DNA of 64,000 nt, taken from Phalacrocorax aristotelis (Eukaryota > Chordata > Aves > Suliformes > Phalacrocoracidae). The stretch lies in assembly GCF_949628215.1 (NCBI RefSeq), contig NC_134276.1, positions 105,934,756 to 105,998,755 on the forward strand, read 5' to 3'. Below, in pieces: positions 23,701 through 36,600 of this stretch. Every line of letters begins with the position of its first letter. Position 1 is the stretch's first letter. Under the pieces are notes generated by a model. That model searched no databases. It saw only the letters and a list, made by a program, of their open reading frames with translations, and had not been told where the DNA came from. Position numbers and translations under genes: made by a program.

Positions 23701-24712
23701 ACATCTGGCTCAGCCTACCTTAGCAATTAATGCAGTGTAATAAGTGTGGATCTGCTGATCAAAGCATTTGGTCCTGAGGCATCTCACGTCCTCATTACGA
23801 CCCAAGTTCAAGATGTTTATTTCAGAGTATCTATAATCCAGCCTCCAGGGCTAAACAATTCAACTGCATGTATGGTCTGGCACTTTCAGAAGCCCACCAA
23901 ATCCTGCCTCCCTCACTTACCACCCCTTCCAGAAAGTACCACACTGTCCTTTCATCTCTCTTCTGTAATGTGTCACTGCCCACGTCAGTTTGTACACATA
24001 TCATCTCCCTTTTAAGGCTTAATGCCAAAAACTCTATTTCTGTCTTTCCTAGTGCTGCTTCTGAGTGGCACCATAAGCTGACTTCTCCATCTGCCTCCCT
24101 GCTCGTGTTCCCTGCGAGGGGCTTTGGGCTGAGGGTGGGAGCCTAATCCTGCAGCAGTACTGGGAGGACTTCTGATGTCTGTTGTCCTGGGCTGGTTTGT
24201 TTGGTTTTTTTTTCCCAAAGGATGAGGATGGCAGGATTCCTCCCAGGCAGTCACCATGCTTGGACTCCTCTGCCCGAGTCTGACCAGGGCCTTGGGGCCG
24301 CATCAACCCTGGGGTGTCTGGCAAACATCCAGCTTCTGGATGTGAGTGGCCACAGTCAAGGCCATCAGCTGTGACTGAATGCTGGTGCTCCCTTTGGGAG
24401 CTCACCCCTGGGATCAGCAGTGGAGCTACTGCCCTAGGGTGTCTCACCATGTAAGTCCTTCCAGTCAACCATTACCCAGTTTGGGGTGGGCAAGACTGCC
24501 AGTGTAAGGTGTGGCTCAGGGTCTGTGAGATAGTCCTCCAGGCTTGCTCCTTCTGAGCAGCACAAGTGGGAGAGGCTGCCAAAATAATGCATCCTCCAGG
24601 CCTTCAATCCCTGTGGGGGCCAGCATGGCGGGAGCTACTGGCTGCTCACACTGACCCATCCCTAGCTTAGCTCAGGGAGGCCCTGACAGCGCTGACCATC
24701 AAGGCTGTCTAG
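14701..24712. other. intergenic stretch without a recognised gene
   Basis: Non-coding DNA between APP and the first CR1. Apart from the CpG-rich block at 18535-18930 and simple tracts (such as a GA run near 17928-17942), I see nothing I can name. No RNA-gene box motifs and no open frame with family resemblance were noticed. Confidence 0.7.
18535..18930. promoter_or_regulatory. orphan CpG-island-like block
   Basis: By eye I count about 29 CpG in roughly 390 bp at about two-thirds GC, including a short GGC run near 18736-18745. The flanks are AT-rich and CpG-poor. It lies about 4 kb beyond the APP 3' end. Open frames on both strands (111 codons on +, 87 on -) are probably a by-product of low stop-codon density. 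It may be an orphan CpG island, a promoter of an unannotated lncRNA, or a GC-rich repeat remnant. Confidence 0.5.
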
Positions 24713-26576
24713 TCATACAGTCATAGAATCTTAGAACAGGTTGGGGTGGAAGGCACCTTTAAAGGCCATCTAGCCCAACCCCCCTGCAATAAGCAGGAAC
24801 ATCTTCAACTAGATCAGGTTGCTCAGAGACCAGTCCAGTCTGACCTTGAATGTTTCCAGGGATGGGGCATCTACCACCTCCCTGGGCAACCTGTGCCAGT
24901 GTTTCACCACCCTCATCATAAAAAAATTTCTTCCTTATATCTAGTCTAAATCTACCCTCTTTTAGTTTAAAACCATGACCCCTTCTCTTATTGCAACAGG
25001 CCCTACTAAAAAGTTTGTCCCCATCTTTCTTATAAGACCCCTTTAAGTACAAAAAAGCCACAATAAGGTCTCCCTGGAGCCTTCTCTTCTCCAGGCTGAA
25101 CAACCCTAACTCTTTCAACCTTTCTTCATAGGAAAGGTGTTCCATCCTTCGGATCTCCTGTGGCCCTCCTCTGGACCCGCTCCAACAGGTTCATGTCCCT
25201 CCTGTGCCGAGGGCTCCAGAGCTGGATGCAGCACTCCAGGTGGGGTCTCACCAGAGCACAGAAGAGGGGCAGAATCACTTTCATTGACCTGCTGGCCACG
25301 CTTCTTTTGATGCAGCCCAGCATATGGTTGGCCTTCTGGGCTGCAAGCACACATTGTTGGTTCATGCCCAGCTTTTGATCCACTAGCACCCCCAAGTTCT
25401 TCTCTGCAGGGCTGCTCTCAGACCCTTCATCCCCCCGCCTATATTGATACCAGGGGTTGCCCCAACCCAGGTGCAAGACCTTGCACTTGGCCTTGTTGAA
25501 CACCATGAGGTTCACACAGGCCCACCTCTCAAGCTTGTCAAGGTCCATCTGCATGGTGTCCCATCCTTCAGGTGTGGGTCAACTGCACCACTCAGCTTGG
25601 TGTCATCTGCAAACTGGCAGAGGGTGCACTCAGTCTCACTGTCTACATCACTGATGAAACTATTGAACAGTACTGGTCCCAATACAAACCCCTGAGGGAC
25701 ACCACTTGTCACTGAGGTCCATCTGGATGTTGAGCCACTGACCGCTACCCTCTGGATGTGACCATCCAGCCAATTCCTCATCCACCAAACAGTCCACCCA
25801 TCAAATCCACATCTCACCAATTTAGAGAGAAGGCTGTTGCAAGAAGATTGTGTCAAAGGCCTTACAGAAGTCCAGCTAGGCAACATCCATAGCCTTTCCC
25901 TTGTCCACTGATGGAGTCACTCCATCATAGAAGCCCACTAGGTTGGCCAGGCAGGACTTTCCTTTGGTGAAGCCTCACCCATGCTGGCTGTCTCGAATCA
26001 CCTCCCTGTCCTCCACGTGCCTTAGCATAGCTTCTAGGAGGATCTGATCTTCCCAGGCACAGAGGTGAGGCTGACAGGTCGGTAGTTCCCAGGGTCCTCC
26101 TATTACCCTTTTTAAAAATGGGCACAATGTTTCCCTCTTTCCAGTCACTAGGGACTTCACCTGACTGCCATGACTTCTCAAATATCAAGTGGCTTGGCAA
26201 CTACATCGTCCCTCAGGACTCTGGGATGCATCTTGTCAGGTCCCATAGACTTGTGTATATCCAGTGGTCATGACCTTGATCTTCTCTTACAGTGGGAGAG
26301 ACTTTGCTCCCTCAGTCCCTGTCTTGCAGTCCATCTACTCGAGAGGTGTGGGAAGAGAGGTTGCCAGTGAAGACTGAGGCAAAGACGTTCTTGAGTACCT
26401 CAGCCTTCTCCTTGTCCACTGTTAATAGTTTGCCAGTCTTGCTCACCAGGGGGGTTATGCTTTTTTTGACCTTCCGTTTCTGGCTGACATACCTTCAGAC
26501 GCCCTTCTTGCTATTCTTTGCGTACCTTGCCAAGTTCAGCTCCAGCTGCACCATGGCCTTCCTGACCCCATTCCTG
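24713..26576 (-). mobile_element. CR1 LINE, 5'-truncated, broken ORF2
   Basis: A non-LTR retrotransposon of the CR1 family, the dominant LINE of birds. The 3' end is at the left, with degenerate CATAGAAT-type repeats at about 24713-24729. Read on the - strand, successive frames give reverse-transcriptase segments: TSGVPQG-like, then the catalytic FADD box (codons at 25602-25613), then LEYC/LWSP-like and EERLKELGLFSLEKRRL-like segments toward the C-terminus. These lie in different frames with stops and frameshifts, so the copy is dead. The upstream part (about 26200-26576) still resembles CR1 pre-RT sequence. The endonuclease region is missing. The 5' boundary is approximate and abuts a short degenerate tandem. 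Confidence 0.93.
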
Positions 26577-26632
26577 AGTCATACATGGACCCTAAGTCAT
26601 ACAAACCCTAGTCATACATGGGCCTTCATGGA
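26577..26632. repeat. degenerate short tandem at the CR1 5' boundary
   Basis: Three imperfect copies of an AGTCATACA(TGG)ACCCT-like unit start at 26577, 26595 and 26610, so the spacing is uneven (18 then 15 nt). They sit exactly where CR1 similarity fades. Confidence 0.5.
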
Positions 26633-29069
26633 CCCTGACAATATATTTATAGACGGCGCTGCAGGAGGACTCCATTACCCACAACATCTGCTTCCAGCCT
26701 TGGGTTCAATAGCTTTGCTGGTATCTTTCTTTTCAAGCCCTCACCATGAGCATGGTGGAAGCTGAATAGCTGTTTCTTGCCGGCAAGGGAGCCCTGCATG
26801 ACTGACAGGGTGCCAGTCCTCCCGTGGCATCCAGCACATAGAGCTAATGGCTGTCATTGATGAGGGTTACAAACACACTGGTCCCCTGGAGTTGATTGCA
26901 TGAGGAGGGTGGGGAGCGTGCTTCATCACTGATACTTTTGTCATTGTAGTGAATGTAATGTCAATATGAGAAGAGTCCTGGTGTTTCTCTCCGTCACCTT
27001 TCTCCACTCCCTTTACTCAGAGAAGGTTTATTCTTGCCTTCCTACATGAGGCAGGAAAAGTGCAGTAATTAATGATGCTAACTGAAGGAGTCAGTAGCTC
27101 TACAACAAAGACTCTGGTTCAAAATTGGGAGCAAGATTACCAAATTAGAGTGAAGTAGCTAGCAAAAACAGAGGCTGTATAATGATAACTATATTATGCA
27201 ATCTTCAGTTGGTCAAAAAGGAACCCCAGTCAGTAAACTTACTGACAGGGAGTCCAGTTCCAGGGTGGAAAAAAGCAGGAATTCCTTACAGACACAAGTT
27301 TAAGCCTTTCAGTCAAAATACCTAGACAGTGAGACATTTTTTTAAAGCTTTTGATAACTGCCTCAGAAAGCTTCACTCAACAATAAATGTATATTTGTGC
27401 AAAGCTGCAATATTTTCCTCTTTTTTATTCTGACTGTAAGACACCACCTTCACCTCTATGCCTACAAACAATTAATTAGGCAGCTGGTGTGTGGATGCTG
27501 CTTATCACACCGAAGGAGAAATGGTAGCACACAAGGTTCGGGGTGTGAGTTAAGAGGCCAGCCGTCCTACGCTCACTTCGTGGGCGAGGAGACAGAGCTT
27601 CTGGGGTGAGTCAGGGAAGGAAGACTCAAATAGGACATACCCCCCACTCCCCACCCCCGTTCATAGCTGGGTGCTGCAGAGGAGATTAGAAACTTTCCCA
27701 GGCAGGCAGAGCCTCTGCACTACATATCTGCAGGCACAGTACCTCACAGGCTCTGGCTTACTTAGAAATAACTCAGTTATAACTAAAGAGCAGCTGCATT
27801 TTAGAAATGCAGAAAGAGAACTATCGGCTTTTGCAGAATAGGTGTGAGGTTGTGTAAAGGTATAAAATGCCAAGGCAGGAGGAAGGGGCAATCAAAAGAA
27901 AATCTGAGGGTTCAAGCTGACTATCAGTGTACTGCTGGAAGTGCCAGGAAATGCCTTCCTCCTTCCCAGGGACCCCTGATTGTAGCTTTGTAGGGAGAAA
28001 AAAACAAGCAGAGAAGAAACCACCGAGACTCACTTGCACTTCCCAAGACAGCCCAGCTAGCTAATGATCCACAGCAATTTTGCCTTGTACTAGAAAATGA
28101 TTTTGCCTGCTGATACCTTTCCTTGAAGGAGCCACAAGCAAACCCTACACCCAACAGTGTGATGCACAGGTAGGGAGAGAGAGGGCTAGGGAGAAGTTCT
28201 TGTTTCATTTGAGCAGAACAAAACACAGCTGGAAAACAAAGTCTGTCTAAAATAGCCATATTCTGCTGCCCAGTTCATTAGAGGAAGAATTTCAGACTAA
28301 TGCACGGTTACTCACCATTAATATGGAACTAAACCAGAAATAGACACGTGGCAACTTATGGAAACCTCAGTAAGGAGACAGACAAAAAAAATGTGGTAAT
28401 ATGCACAAGTTAAGATATCAGCATTTCAGGATCCTGGTTTTAACCGCCTAAAAAATGTATTTACACATCCCACACATTAGCTACATGATCTCTTCCTAAC
28501 ACTAACAAGCCAACAACCTTCCCCGTCATTTGGAATATAAAACGCTCATCAACTGCTTGGAAAAAGCAAAGAAAGCATTATTTGGAGGGGCCTTGGGGTG
28601 GGGGTGTGTGTGACCCAAGGTTTACAAAGTTGTGATGCTGTATGCATGTTATCCACCATCTCGTGCACAGCCAGAGTTTGAGGGCACCTGCTAAACTTTG
28701 TGGGTCATCAGTCACAGACAGGGAAAAGCAAGTGCCTCTTTACACCGCAGGCGGTCAGCTTGTACTCGCTGCCTCAAGGAACTCAATGGGACAGACAAGA
28801 TCATTAGGTCCAAAAAGGGGCTAGAAAAATTCTTCAACAACAGGTCTGTAAATAAATGCTAAAGGCACTGTGTGAGGATGTATTGCCTAACAGAACAAAT
28901 GCAGTGCCTGGGAATGTGGGGAGGAAGGACTGCCACTGGTAGCTGCATTCACATGCTCACCTTAAATGGCATCTCCCGCTGGCACTGTCAGAGTTAAGAT
29001 GCTGGGCGGCAGAGATGGCCCATTAATCTGATTCAGAAGGGCATTTGTCATGTTACAAATAACCTTGGC

Positions 29070-29082
29070 GGGGGGGGGGGGG
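29070..29082. repeat. poly-G tract (G13)
   Basis: An uninterrupted run of 13 G following CTTGGC. It is a likely length-variable site. Confidence 0.85.
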
Positions 29083-32000
29083 AAGCTCTTCCGTGTGACT
29101 GCAGAAAGTGAGAAAGGCATAGAGAGCATTTACACTCCTGGGAGCTTTGGCAGTGCTGGCCACCTCAGGAGCTGCTTAATTACACCATTAAGCCCATTCC
29201 CGCCCTGGGGCTCTCAGCAGCCAGCTAGCACTGGAGAAGCACTGGGGGTAATTTTTCAGATGGACTGACAGCAGAGATCACTGGAAGGGTCATTTTGCTG
29301 CTCTCTTCTCCTGCTTTATGTGCATTAGAAAATTAATACAAAGAATCAGAATATGGCAATCCTGGAGCAGGAATGGATACTGAAACAGAAGAATAACACT
29401 GCAGTGATGACATGGAATAAACTCTGACCAGGGAATGGTTAGGGCTATGCATGGTCAGTGTTCCCTTCAGTGACCAAATTTAAAGCAAGCAATGCATGGA
29501 GTGAGGGAAGTACAGGAGCACACCTAACACTGCCACAGGGGTGCAATGCCTTGGACATTGCTGAGCTAATGGTTTGCTTTTCCCCTCTGTGGATATCCAG
29601 TCCATGCCACACTGCCTCAGTCTGTCGCTGCAGCAGCCAAGACGTTTATCACCAGGGATGGTGATACAGAGCCGGGGAGGAGGATGGGTGATCTGGATGC
29701 CATGGTGTGGATCACCTCACAGTGGCAAGGAGGGCTGATCTCTGTCAGCACTGAGGTGGATGGGTGCAAGGTGGAGATCGCTGGGAGGGTGCAAGCAAGC
29801 TTACATGACTCAGTAGCACTGAAAGTTGGGGGCAGCTGCTGAATGCAGCCATTGCAGATGGGTTTTGTGATGCTACAGTTTAGACCAGAGATTAGCAAAC
29901 CTGTCTTCAAGTAGCTTCAAGTAGCTGTTAGGAATGTGGCAGGACAGACCTTGTTTCTTTCCTTGCACCCCCTCCTGTTGAGCATCCACCTGTGTGATAT
30001 GGCCACCTGTACTGTCACTTTTGACTCATGCCTGTTTTGTGTGCGTACTTGCTCTTGCTCTACCAACAAGTGCCTTCTCACACCATCATTAAAATACTGT
30101 GGCATTCAAACCTCAGCTATAATAGGATTTGTAGTCAACAGGACTAAGGCAGCTTTCAAAAACAATATAAAGAAAACAACTTGTTTGATAGCCAGAGGTC
30201 TTTTTGTTGGTGCTCCTTAAAGGGAGTGTGATGCTACACCTGCAGTTACCAGGCAACAGCCAGGAGTTCTCTTCTTTTTTGGGCTTGACCCAGTGGACTT
30301 GTCAGCTGAGGCTTTCTGGCCCTGAGAGGAAACAGGAGACCGGAAGCCTCACGGAAGGAGGAGCAGGCTCAGGAAGCCTCACTAGCCTCTCAGATTTCAA
30401 ACCCTTTCTTGTCTCTACAAGAAGACATTAGCTGGTCCATCATTAAGGATGCTGGAGCTGTGGGCTAGTCAAAGCAGGCTTGATGGATGATCTGAAATCT
30501 CTCTTTCTGAAAAAGAAAAAAAAGTTAACACTTGATCATTACTGAGAAACTCACTTTGAAATCATGTACCCAAATCCTCTGACTTAGCACAGTAAATTTT
30601 CTCTGAGCTTTCCTGGGAAGAAGAAGGCAAAGGCTAAGCTGGGCTCTTCTCCCCTCTCCTTTGTCTGCACTTTCTCCTCACCTCCCTCCGTGTTGGGCAC
30701 CGTGGCCATGCAGCCAGCATCTACTTCTCCCCTGCTTACAGGGAGAGCCTGACCTCCCCTGGGGTTTAATTGATTTCTTTTGTGTCTTTTATGATGCTGA
30801 TATAAAACCCTGTAAAAAAGTGACAGCTATCATTAGTGTAATGCTGGAATGAAGTGATTAAATGTGTGGAAAAAAAAAAAGGGGAGAAGGAAAGAAACAA
30901 GAAAGCAAACTTAGCCTTACACTCCATCTCTAGAGAGAGCATTAATGCATCTTCGTGCCTTGCCCAGAACAGCCTGTGCTGTAAGGATACGCCTCAAGGA
31001 ACTTACCACGGTGTCGGTTACCACGGAGTCGGTTCTGTACAGCCTCTCTACTTCAAGCTAGGATTCAGCCACACCTTTTGCCCGGCCCCCGGAGGTGTGA
31101 GCTTCTCCAGTGCGCAGGTGGGTGCCTGTGCCATTACAGCTCCCTCTCACAGGGAGCCAGAGCCCCTGCTGCGGTCATCTAGGTGAGGCAGGCAACATTT
31201 CTGCGTGCCTTTTCTCTCAGCACCTTTTGTACCGCTCCTTTTTGAATTGTTTTATCAGCAGTTGGTAGTCAGTGTGATAAAAACCCTCCACACCTGGGGC
31301 AGGGGGGGAGGAGGCAGATGAGAGACTATGTCCTGTGTGGAGAGGTGCAACTCTGCCATTACTGCTCATGCAAGGACCATGGTTTGCTATGACTAGTTCA
31401 AAACATCATGGTAGCTCCTATGTTGTTTTGAAAGAATATCCTCCAGAGCAGTCTGTAGCCTTGCGGGCTCTGCCTCGGGCTGCCCCACGGCTGCCTTAAA
31501 GACAGCCTCTGTGGGCTCAGCTTTCCCAAACTCACATCCCTGGACAGCTGGGGCCTGCAGGCTCTCATGGGATCTGGTGGTCAGTTTTGCTGCACCAGAG
31601 ACTGTGCAGCCAGCTTGAAATAGAAAAGGCAGGCTGCTTGGTGTGGAGGGCAGTCCCCAGACTGCCCTTAGCAGAAAGTACTGGCACAGTAAATTAGTCT
31701 TCCTGCATCGCGCAGTAAGGGAGATCTGGGGTCAGGTGAACATTACTGCCTGTGTTACAGCTGGCAGGCTAGGTGCCAGGGTGCACTAGCAACACCCAGG
31801 CAGCATCATGCCACCTGAGCCATCTTTACAAGGAGCCTACAGGAACCTCTGCCTGCTAAAAAAATATCAAGGGAATTTCCTTTCCACAAAACAAGAGTTT
31901 TTTCCCTCACTTCTTGAGCCTTCCCTGCAGGACCACCTGTGGCAGGCAGGGTAGCTGGTGGTATACCTGGCATCCTGTTACTCTCATCTGTAGGGGGGAT

Positions 32001-32570
32001 AGCACAGTACCCTCAAGCTAATAGACCACTTTAACATGGTTTTATTTTACTTTTTAAAATAAGAAATTGAGTAGCAATAAGCTCAGTTTATTGTCCCAGG
32101 AGCAGCAGGTAATTCCCTGTCTAAAGAAAGGCAATATGTCAAGGAAAATGTGTGGGCTGCAATGCATGATAGTTTTCACTGAGTCCAGCATCAGGATGAC
32201 TCACTGTGCAATGGTGTAAGGATAGACCTGCAGAGGACTAATAATCTGTTAGGCAAGCAGGGAGCACCTGAAAGTGGAGTTTTCACTAAACTGCTTAGGA
32301 GAGACAACATACTTTCAGGGATTGCTTGCAAAAGAATAGAGATACAGAGGAGCTACTACCACTGGCACCTATTACAAGCAGAAGCTGCATGCCCTCCCAG
32401 GCTGCCGCAGCACGGGGAGCCCAGACAGGGAGTAACAGCAATTTATGGGCTGGGTGAAAAGGAGCAGTGACCCTCCTGTTCTTTCAAGGCTTGCATGTGC
32501 TTCTTTCTGGCAAGTTGTTGCCAGCAGGGCTGCCAAACTGGTTAAACCTCCAAAGAGCTGATACTCCACC

Positions 32571-32589
32571 AAAAAAAGGGGGGGGGGGG
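32571..32589. repeat. A7/G12 homopolymer tract
   Basis: Seven A immediately followed by twelve G, about 100 bp before the GC-rich LTR-type repeat. Confidence 0.85.
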
Positions 32590-32689
32590 AATGACCTTAG
32601 CTAGCTCAGCTGGCTTACAGACACCCACCCAGCTGCTCTCTCATTCCCCTCCTCAACATGACAGGAGGAGAAAATAAGATTAAAAAGCT

Positions 32690-33600
32690 TGTGGGACATG
32701 ATAAAGACAGGGAGATCACGTACCGTCATGGGCAAACATCAGTTTAATTTATTGCCAATTAAAATAGAGTTGGACGGTGAGAAACAAAAACAAAAATTAA
32801 AACATCTTCCCCTTAACCCCCTGTCTTCCCAGGCTCAACTTCATTCCTTCAAACCCTTCTGCTGTCCTCTCCCACTCATGAATGGTGCAGGGAGATGGGG
32901 AATGGTGGCTGTGGTCAGTTCATAACAGCTCCTTTCTGACAGTCCTTCCTCTGCACACTCTTCCCTGGCTCCTGTGTGGGCTTTCCATGTGCTGCAGTCC
33001 TTCAGGAAATACCCACCTGCTCCAGCATGGGGTCCTTCAGGGTTGCAATGTGGATATCTGCTCCATCTTGGTCTCTTCACCTTGTCCCCTTCCTCCTCCT
33101 CTCACCTCAGTGCTTGCAGGACTGCCCAGTTGCCTGGGCACAGTAGACACCCCCACCTGCAAGTGGTGCACCCTGGCATCACTGGGAAAATGGCCCCAGG
33201 GTGGTGGCACAGGCGGCAGCTTTTCTTGTTTTATGTCGCACTTCCCAGTTTCATCCCGATCTTCTGGGATATTTCCCTGTGCAATACCCCCTCCTTTGTC
33301 CTGGTAGTGTCTCCTTGGGCAGTGAAAACATTTCAAAGATCAGTCCAAACAAGTTTTTGGGTTGGTTACCAACCCCCTATCCTGGTGCAGACCCCCTCCC
33401 CATCAGCTGTTGCCACCAGCCATCCCCATCTCTCTCTCCCCAGGAGTCATCTCTTCTACAGCCACGGTTCTCACTCCTATCTTGGGTTTCTCCAGCTTTA
33501 GCTGATGATTCCCAGAGTTATATCACAAGCTTTAGTGAAGCAGGTGGCTTTGGCTATCCTAGATTTCTACCTCTCTCTCTGCTTTTCAGGAGGTAAAACA
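32690..33600. mobile_element. GC-rich avian ERV/LTR-type interspersed repeat, diverged
   Basis: From about 32715 (CGTACCGTCATGGGCAAAC, then TTTAATTTATTGCCAATTAA) the sequence follows an avian interspersed consensus I know. It continues through the AACATCTTCCCC region, the GATGGGGAATGG block, and the repeated TGCAGTCCTTCAGGAA and CTGCTCCAGCATGGGGTCC modules. It decays toward 33600 near the TATCACAAGC region. Such copies are usually masked as endogenous-retroviral sequence. I cannot name the subfamily or orientation with certainty. Long open frames here (up to 175 codons at 32974-33501) reflect repeat composition, not a gene. Confidence 0.55.
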
Positions 33601-36600
33601 GTGTGTGTGTTTGTACCCTGCAGAGCACCCCTCACCAGAGAGCCATCAGAAAGCACGAGAGGGCAGCGGGCTGGACACTGAGGTCGAATGAGCACAAGCT
33701 GCATCCACTCGATGTGTGTAAATGTGCATGGCAGGAGGCTTTCAGGTACAGTGAAACCGTGTATGCCAATGCTCAGGCCAACCAGCTGTAGGCTATCCCT
33801 GAGCACTTAATGGAGGGGTTCACCTGGTGTGAAGTAGGCTGCTGAGCCTCATGAGTCCTCTGGTGTGGGGATTGGTGTTGGCGAGGTGCTCAAAGCAAAA
33901 TCTGGGTTTAGTGGGATTTTATCATTTGAGAAGTGGCTGACCCCTGTGACAACGGACAGGAAGGACAGAGAGGACGGTGTGTGATTGTAGAGGCTGCTTA
34001 CGGGGACTCAGGACTGAGCCTGAGCTACTGACCCCGATACTGAGTGATGCATACTACTTACCTATATCTTAAAGCACCCCAGAGAGGTGGCAAAAGCTGT
34101 AACAGAGCTGGAAGTTAGACTCAGCAGACCAAGCGAGGGCCTGAGGGAGACAGGGAAGCTGGTTTCTGGGCCTGTGTGAGTACTGCTTCTGATCTTCTTT
34201 CCATGATCACATGACATTAAAACAAGAAGGAAAAAAAATCTTTTTGCTATGGCAGAATGTGGTGACATAAAATTCAGGCCTGCTTGTTGTAGCTTTGCAG
34301 CCAAAGGGATGGGTTTATGCAGACTGGAAAGAAAATAAAACCCTTCAAATTGCTTCAGAAAATGCCTCTCTGGTAATCCATCCCTCACTTCTAATAAGCT
34401 GCTGATGCAGTATCGGGTGTTGTCATCCTCTGGAAAAACAAATATTCTTGCAGCCAAGCGCAACACCATGGGAGAAAGTGAACTTTCCTGAGCTGCACTG
34501 GAGAAGGAGGGCCCACGCCCCAGACCCTGCACCCCAGGGCTCCCTTCTGGCTACATTGCACATATGTTTCAGACGCATCCCAGCCCACTCAGACATGGGG
34601 CAAATCCTCCCCTGCGTCCTGCTGGGCTCTTGTCACACGATCAGGTTTCCCTCCTCTCGGTACTGCCTGCTCTTTCTGTTTAGACCAAATACACCCAGAA
34701 AATCCCAAAGGCAAGCCCCACAGGCACAGCTTTTGGCATGGGCAAAGCCGTGAGCTGCTGAGCAGCTGCAGCCCAGGTCCCGCTGAACAGTGCTGCTGCA
34801 AGAACCAGGCTTTTCCTTTCATCCTCTGGACAACGACATTCACTTTTGAGCTACCTCTGCATTTTGCATCAGCAATGTCCTTTCCACCCTGGCTGCTGCA
34901 GAGTGGGTTCAGGGACAGGCGAGATGGGCCCAAGATAGCTTCCCCTCTCTGGCAATGACTCACTTGGGTGTGAGATGCCTTTTCCTCCACCGAGAAGTTT
35001 GGATGAAGGTTTTTCGGGCAAAATGTTTCCATTTTTGGAAAACAAAACCCAATTCTGGTCCACAGGAATGTCAGCAGGAAACAAAGACAAGCCCAAACCC
35101 ATGTATTTTCTTCAGAGAATAAAATTTATGTTAGAGAAAACCTAAATCTGACAGAGAGCTCTGCCCACATTGATGCTGACTTGGAAAAGTTTCTTCTTTC
35201 CTTTGTCGTCACATCCTTTTATCCTCTAACTCAGAAAAATAGGGTATAGGATGTCTCTTGCTCTCTAAAGGACTGAATAAATTCAACCAGACAGATGTAT
35301 AATGAGGTTTATTTCACGGACCCTTTTGCACTTCAGATGTTTCCACAGACAAGCATGCATGTGGAATCCATCTGTTTCACAGGGAGCCCTTAATACCTAC
35401 TCGAATTTAAAATACACACTTAAGAAAAAATTGCACTGTATCTTAATAACTGCAGGGGTCTTTGGAGGTTATGAACACGGGGAGACAAGTGGATGTATTA
35501 GCATCAGGCATTAAGTCCCTTTTGTAAGGTCTAACAGCACATGGCGAGCCTTGACTTGTCACAGTGCAGCATTGATTTTCCGACCTTGAGCAGGCCTCTT
35601 CTGACCAGAAATCAGCAATTGTAACAAACTGTATGGCAGTTTTATTAATCAAACAAACACCCACTGAAGACTGCTATTTTCACTAACGACTTGCTAATAC
35701 CTTTGGTCAAATGTCATGCACGGTGCCAGCAGGGGTTTAAATGATAATTCAAAGTTCAAGGCAAGGCTCCTTTGTGCGCTATCAGTGTCACCTGTGTAGC
35801 TGCCAAATCTCACATCAGAGAGAGGAAAAGAGAGAAAAGAAATAGCCAGCATAAGACAAATAATCTGTGAATTGCTTTGGTTGAGAGATTCCTGATGGCA
35901 TCCCTTTATTTACAAAACCACTGATTTTTTTTCCTGGATGCTTGTAATGAAAGCTAGATATGAAAAAGCACTCCTGATATCCTCCATATGCCCACGTGCC
36001 TTCCAGTGCAGCTGGGAGGTACGTGTGAACAATTTCTTGTGGCAGGCCCTAGCTTTCACTGCGCTTCCAGTCACAAAAGCAGCCCAAGGGCATCTGCGTC
36101 ACCCAGATGCAGCGCCCCTCCTTGGGCTGAGGGTTGCTTCATCCATTTGTCTCGGCACTGACGGAAAACCTGTTCTGTTTGCAGCCTGCAGAAATGTTCC
36201 CCAGCCACACACTTCCAGGCTGCTGCCTGAGAGCATTGCAGGGCTCTCTTATTTCAGTCAGAGGAAACGCTTTTAGGAGTAATCTCTCTGGCAACCTGTA
36301 TTTATCGTCCAGCTTTCGCGTGATTTACACAGTCTTTTCAGCATTATTCAGTCGATGCTCAATTAATCTTGGTTACAAACATTTATATCTAAACCATTTG
36401 TATCTTTCTTTTCAATAATATAAACAAATTTCAAAGCAGGTATCTCAGCATAATAAGTATTATTTCATGGACAGCTCGTGCATGTAGGAGAATATTTCAT
36501 TATGCCTTTAGCTTTTTTATATTCTCCAAGCAAAAGACGAAGGGATCAGGCTATCCCACTGTCCTTTAAGAGGTATCAGGAGGAAAGATTTTGCTGAGCA

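Larger units (their letters stand above)
26633..32689. other. intergenic stretch without a recognised gene
   Basis: About 6 kb in which I recognise no gene, RNA or transposon. Simple tracts include a G13 run at 29070-29082 and a mixed A7/G12 run at 32571-32589. Short open frames on both strands show no domain features. Confidence 0.7.

Noticed and set aside
26292-26765. 157-codon open frame on the + strand
   Set aside because: It is antisense to the CR1 element and extends past its truncated end. It is not a gene.
32974-33501. 175-codon open frame on the + strand, the longest in the window
   Set aside because: It lies wholly inside a GC-rich interspersed repeat. Other frames on both strands are also open there, and the protein shows no domain. 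Composition explains it.
34062-34532. 156-codon open frame on the - strand
   Set aside because: Low-complexity residue usage, no recognisable domain and no supporting promoter or poly(A) context.
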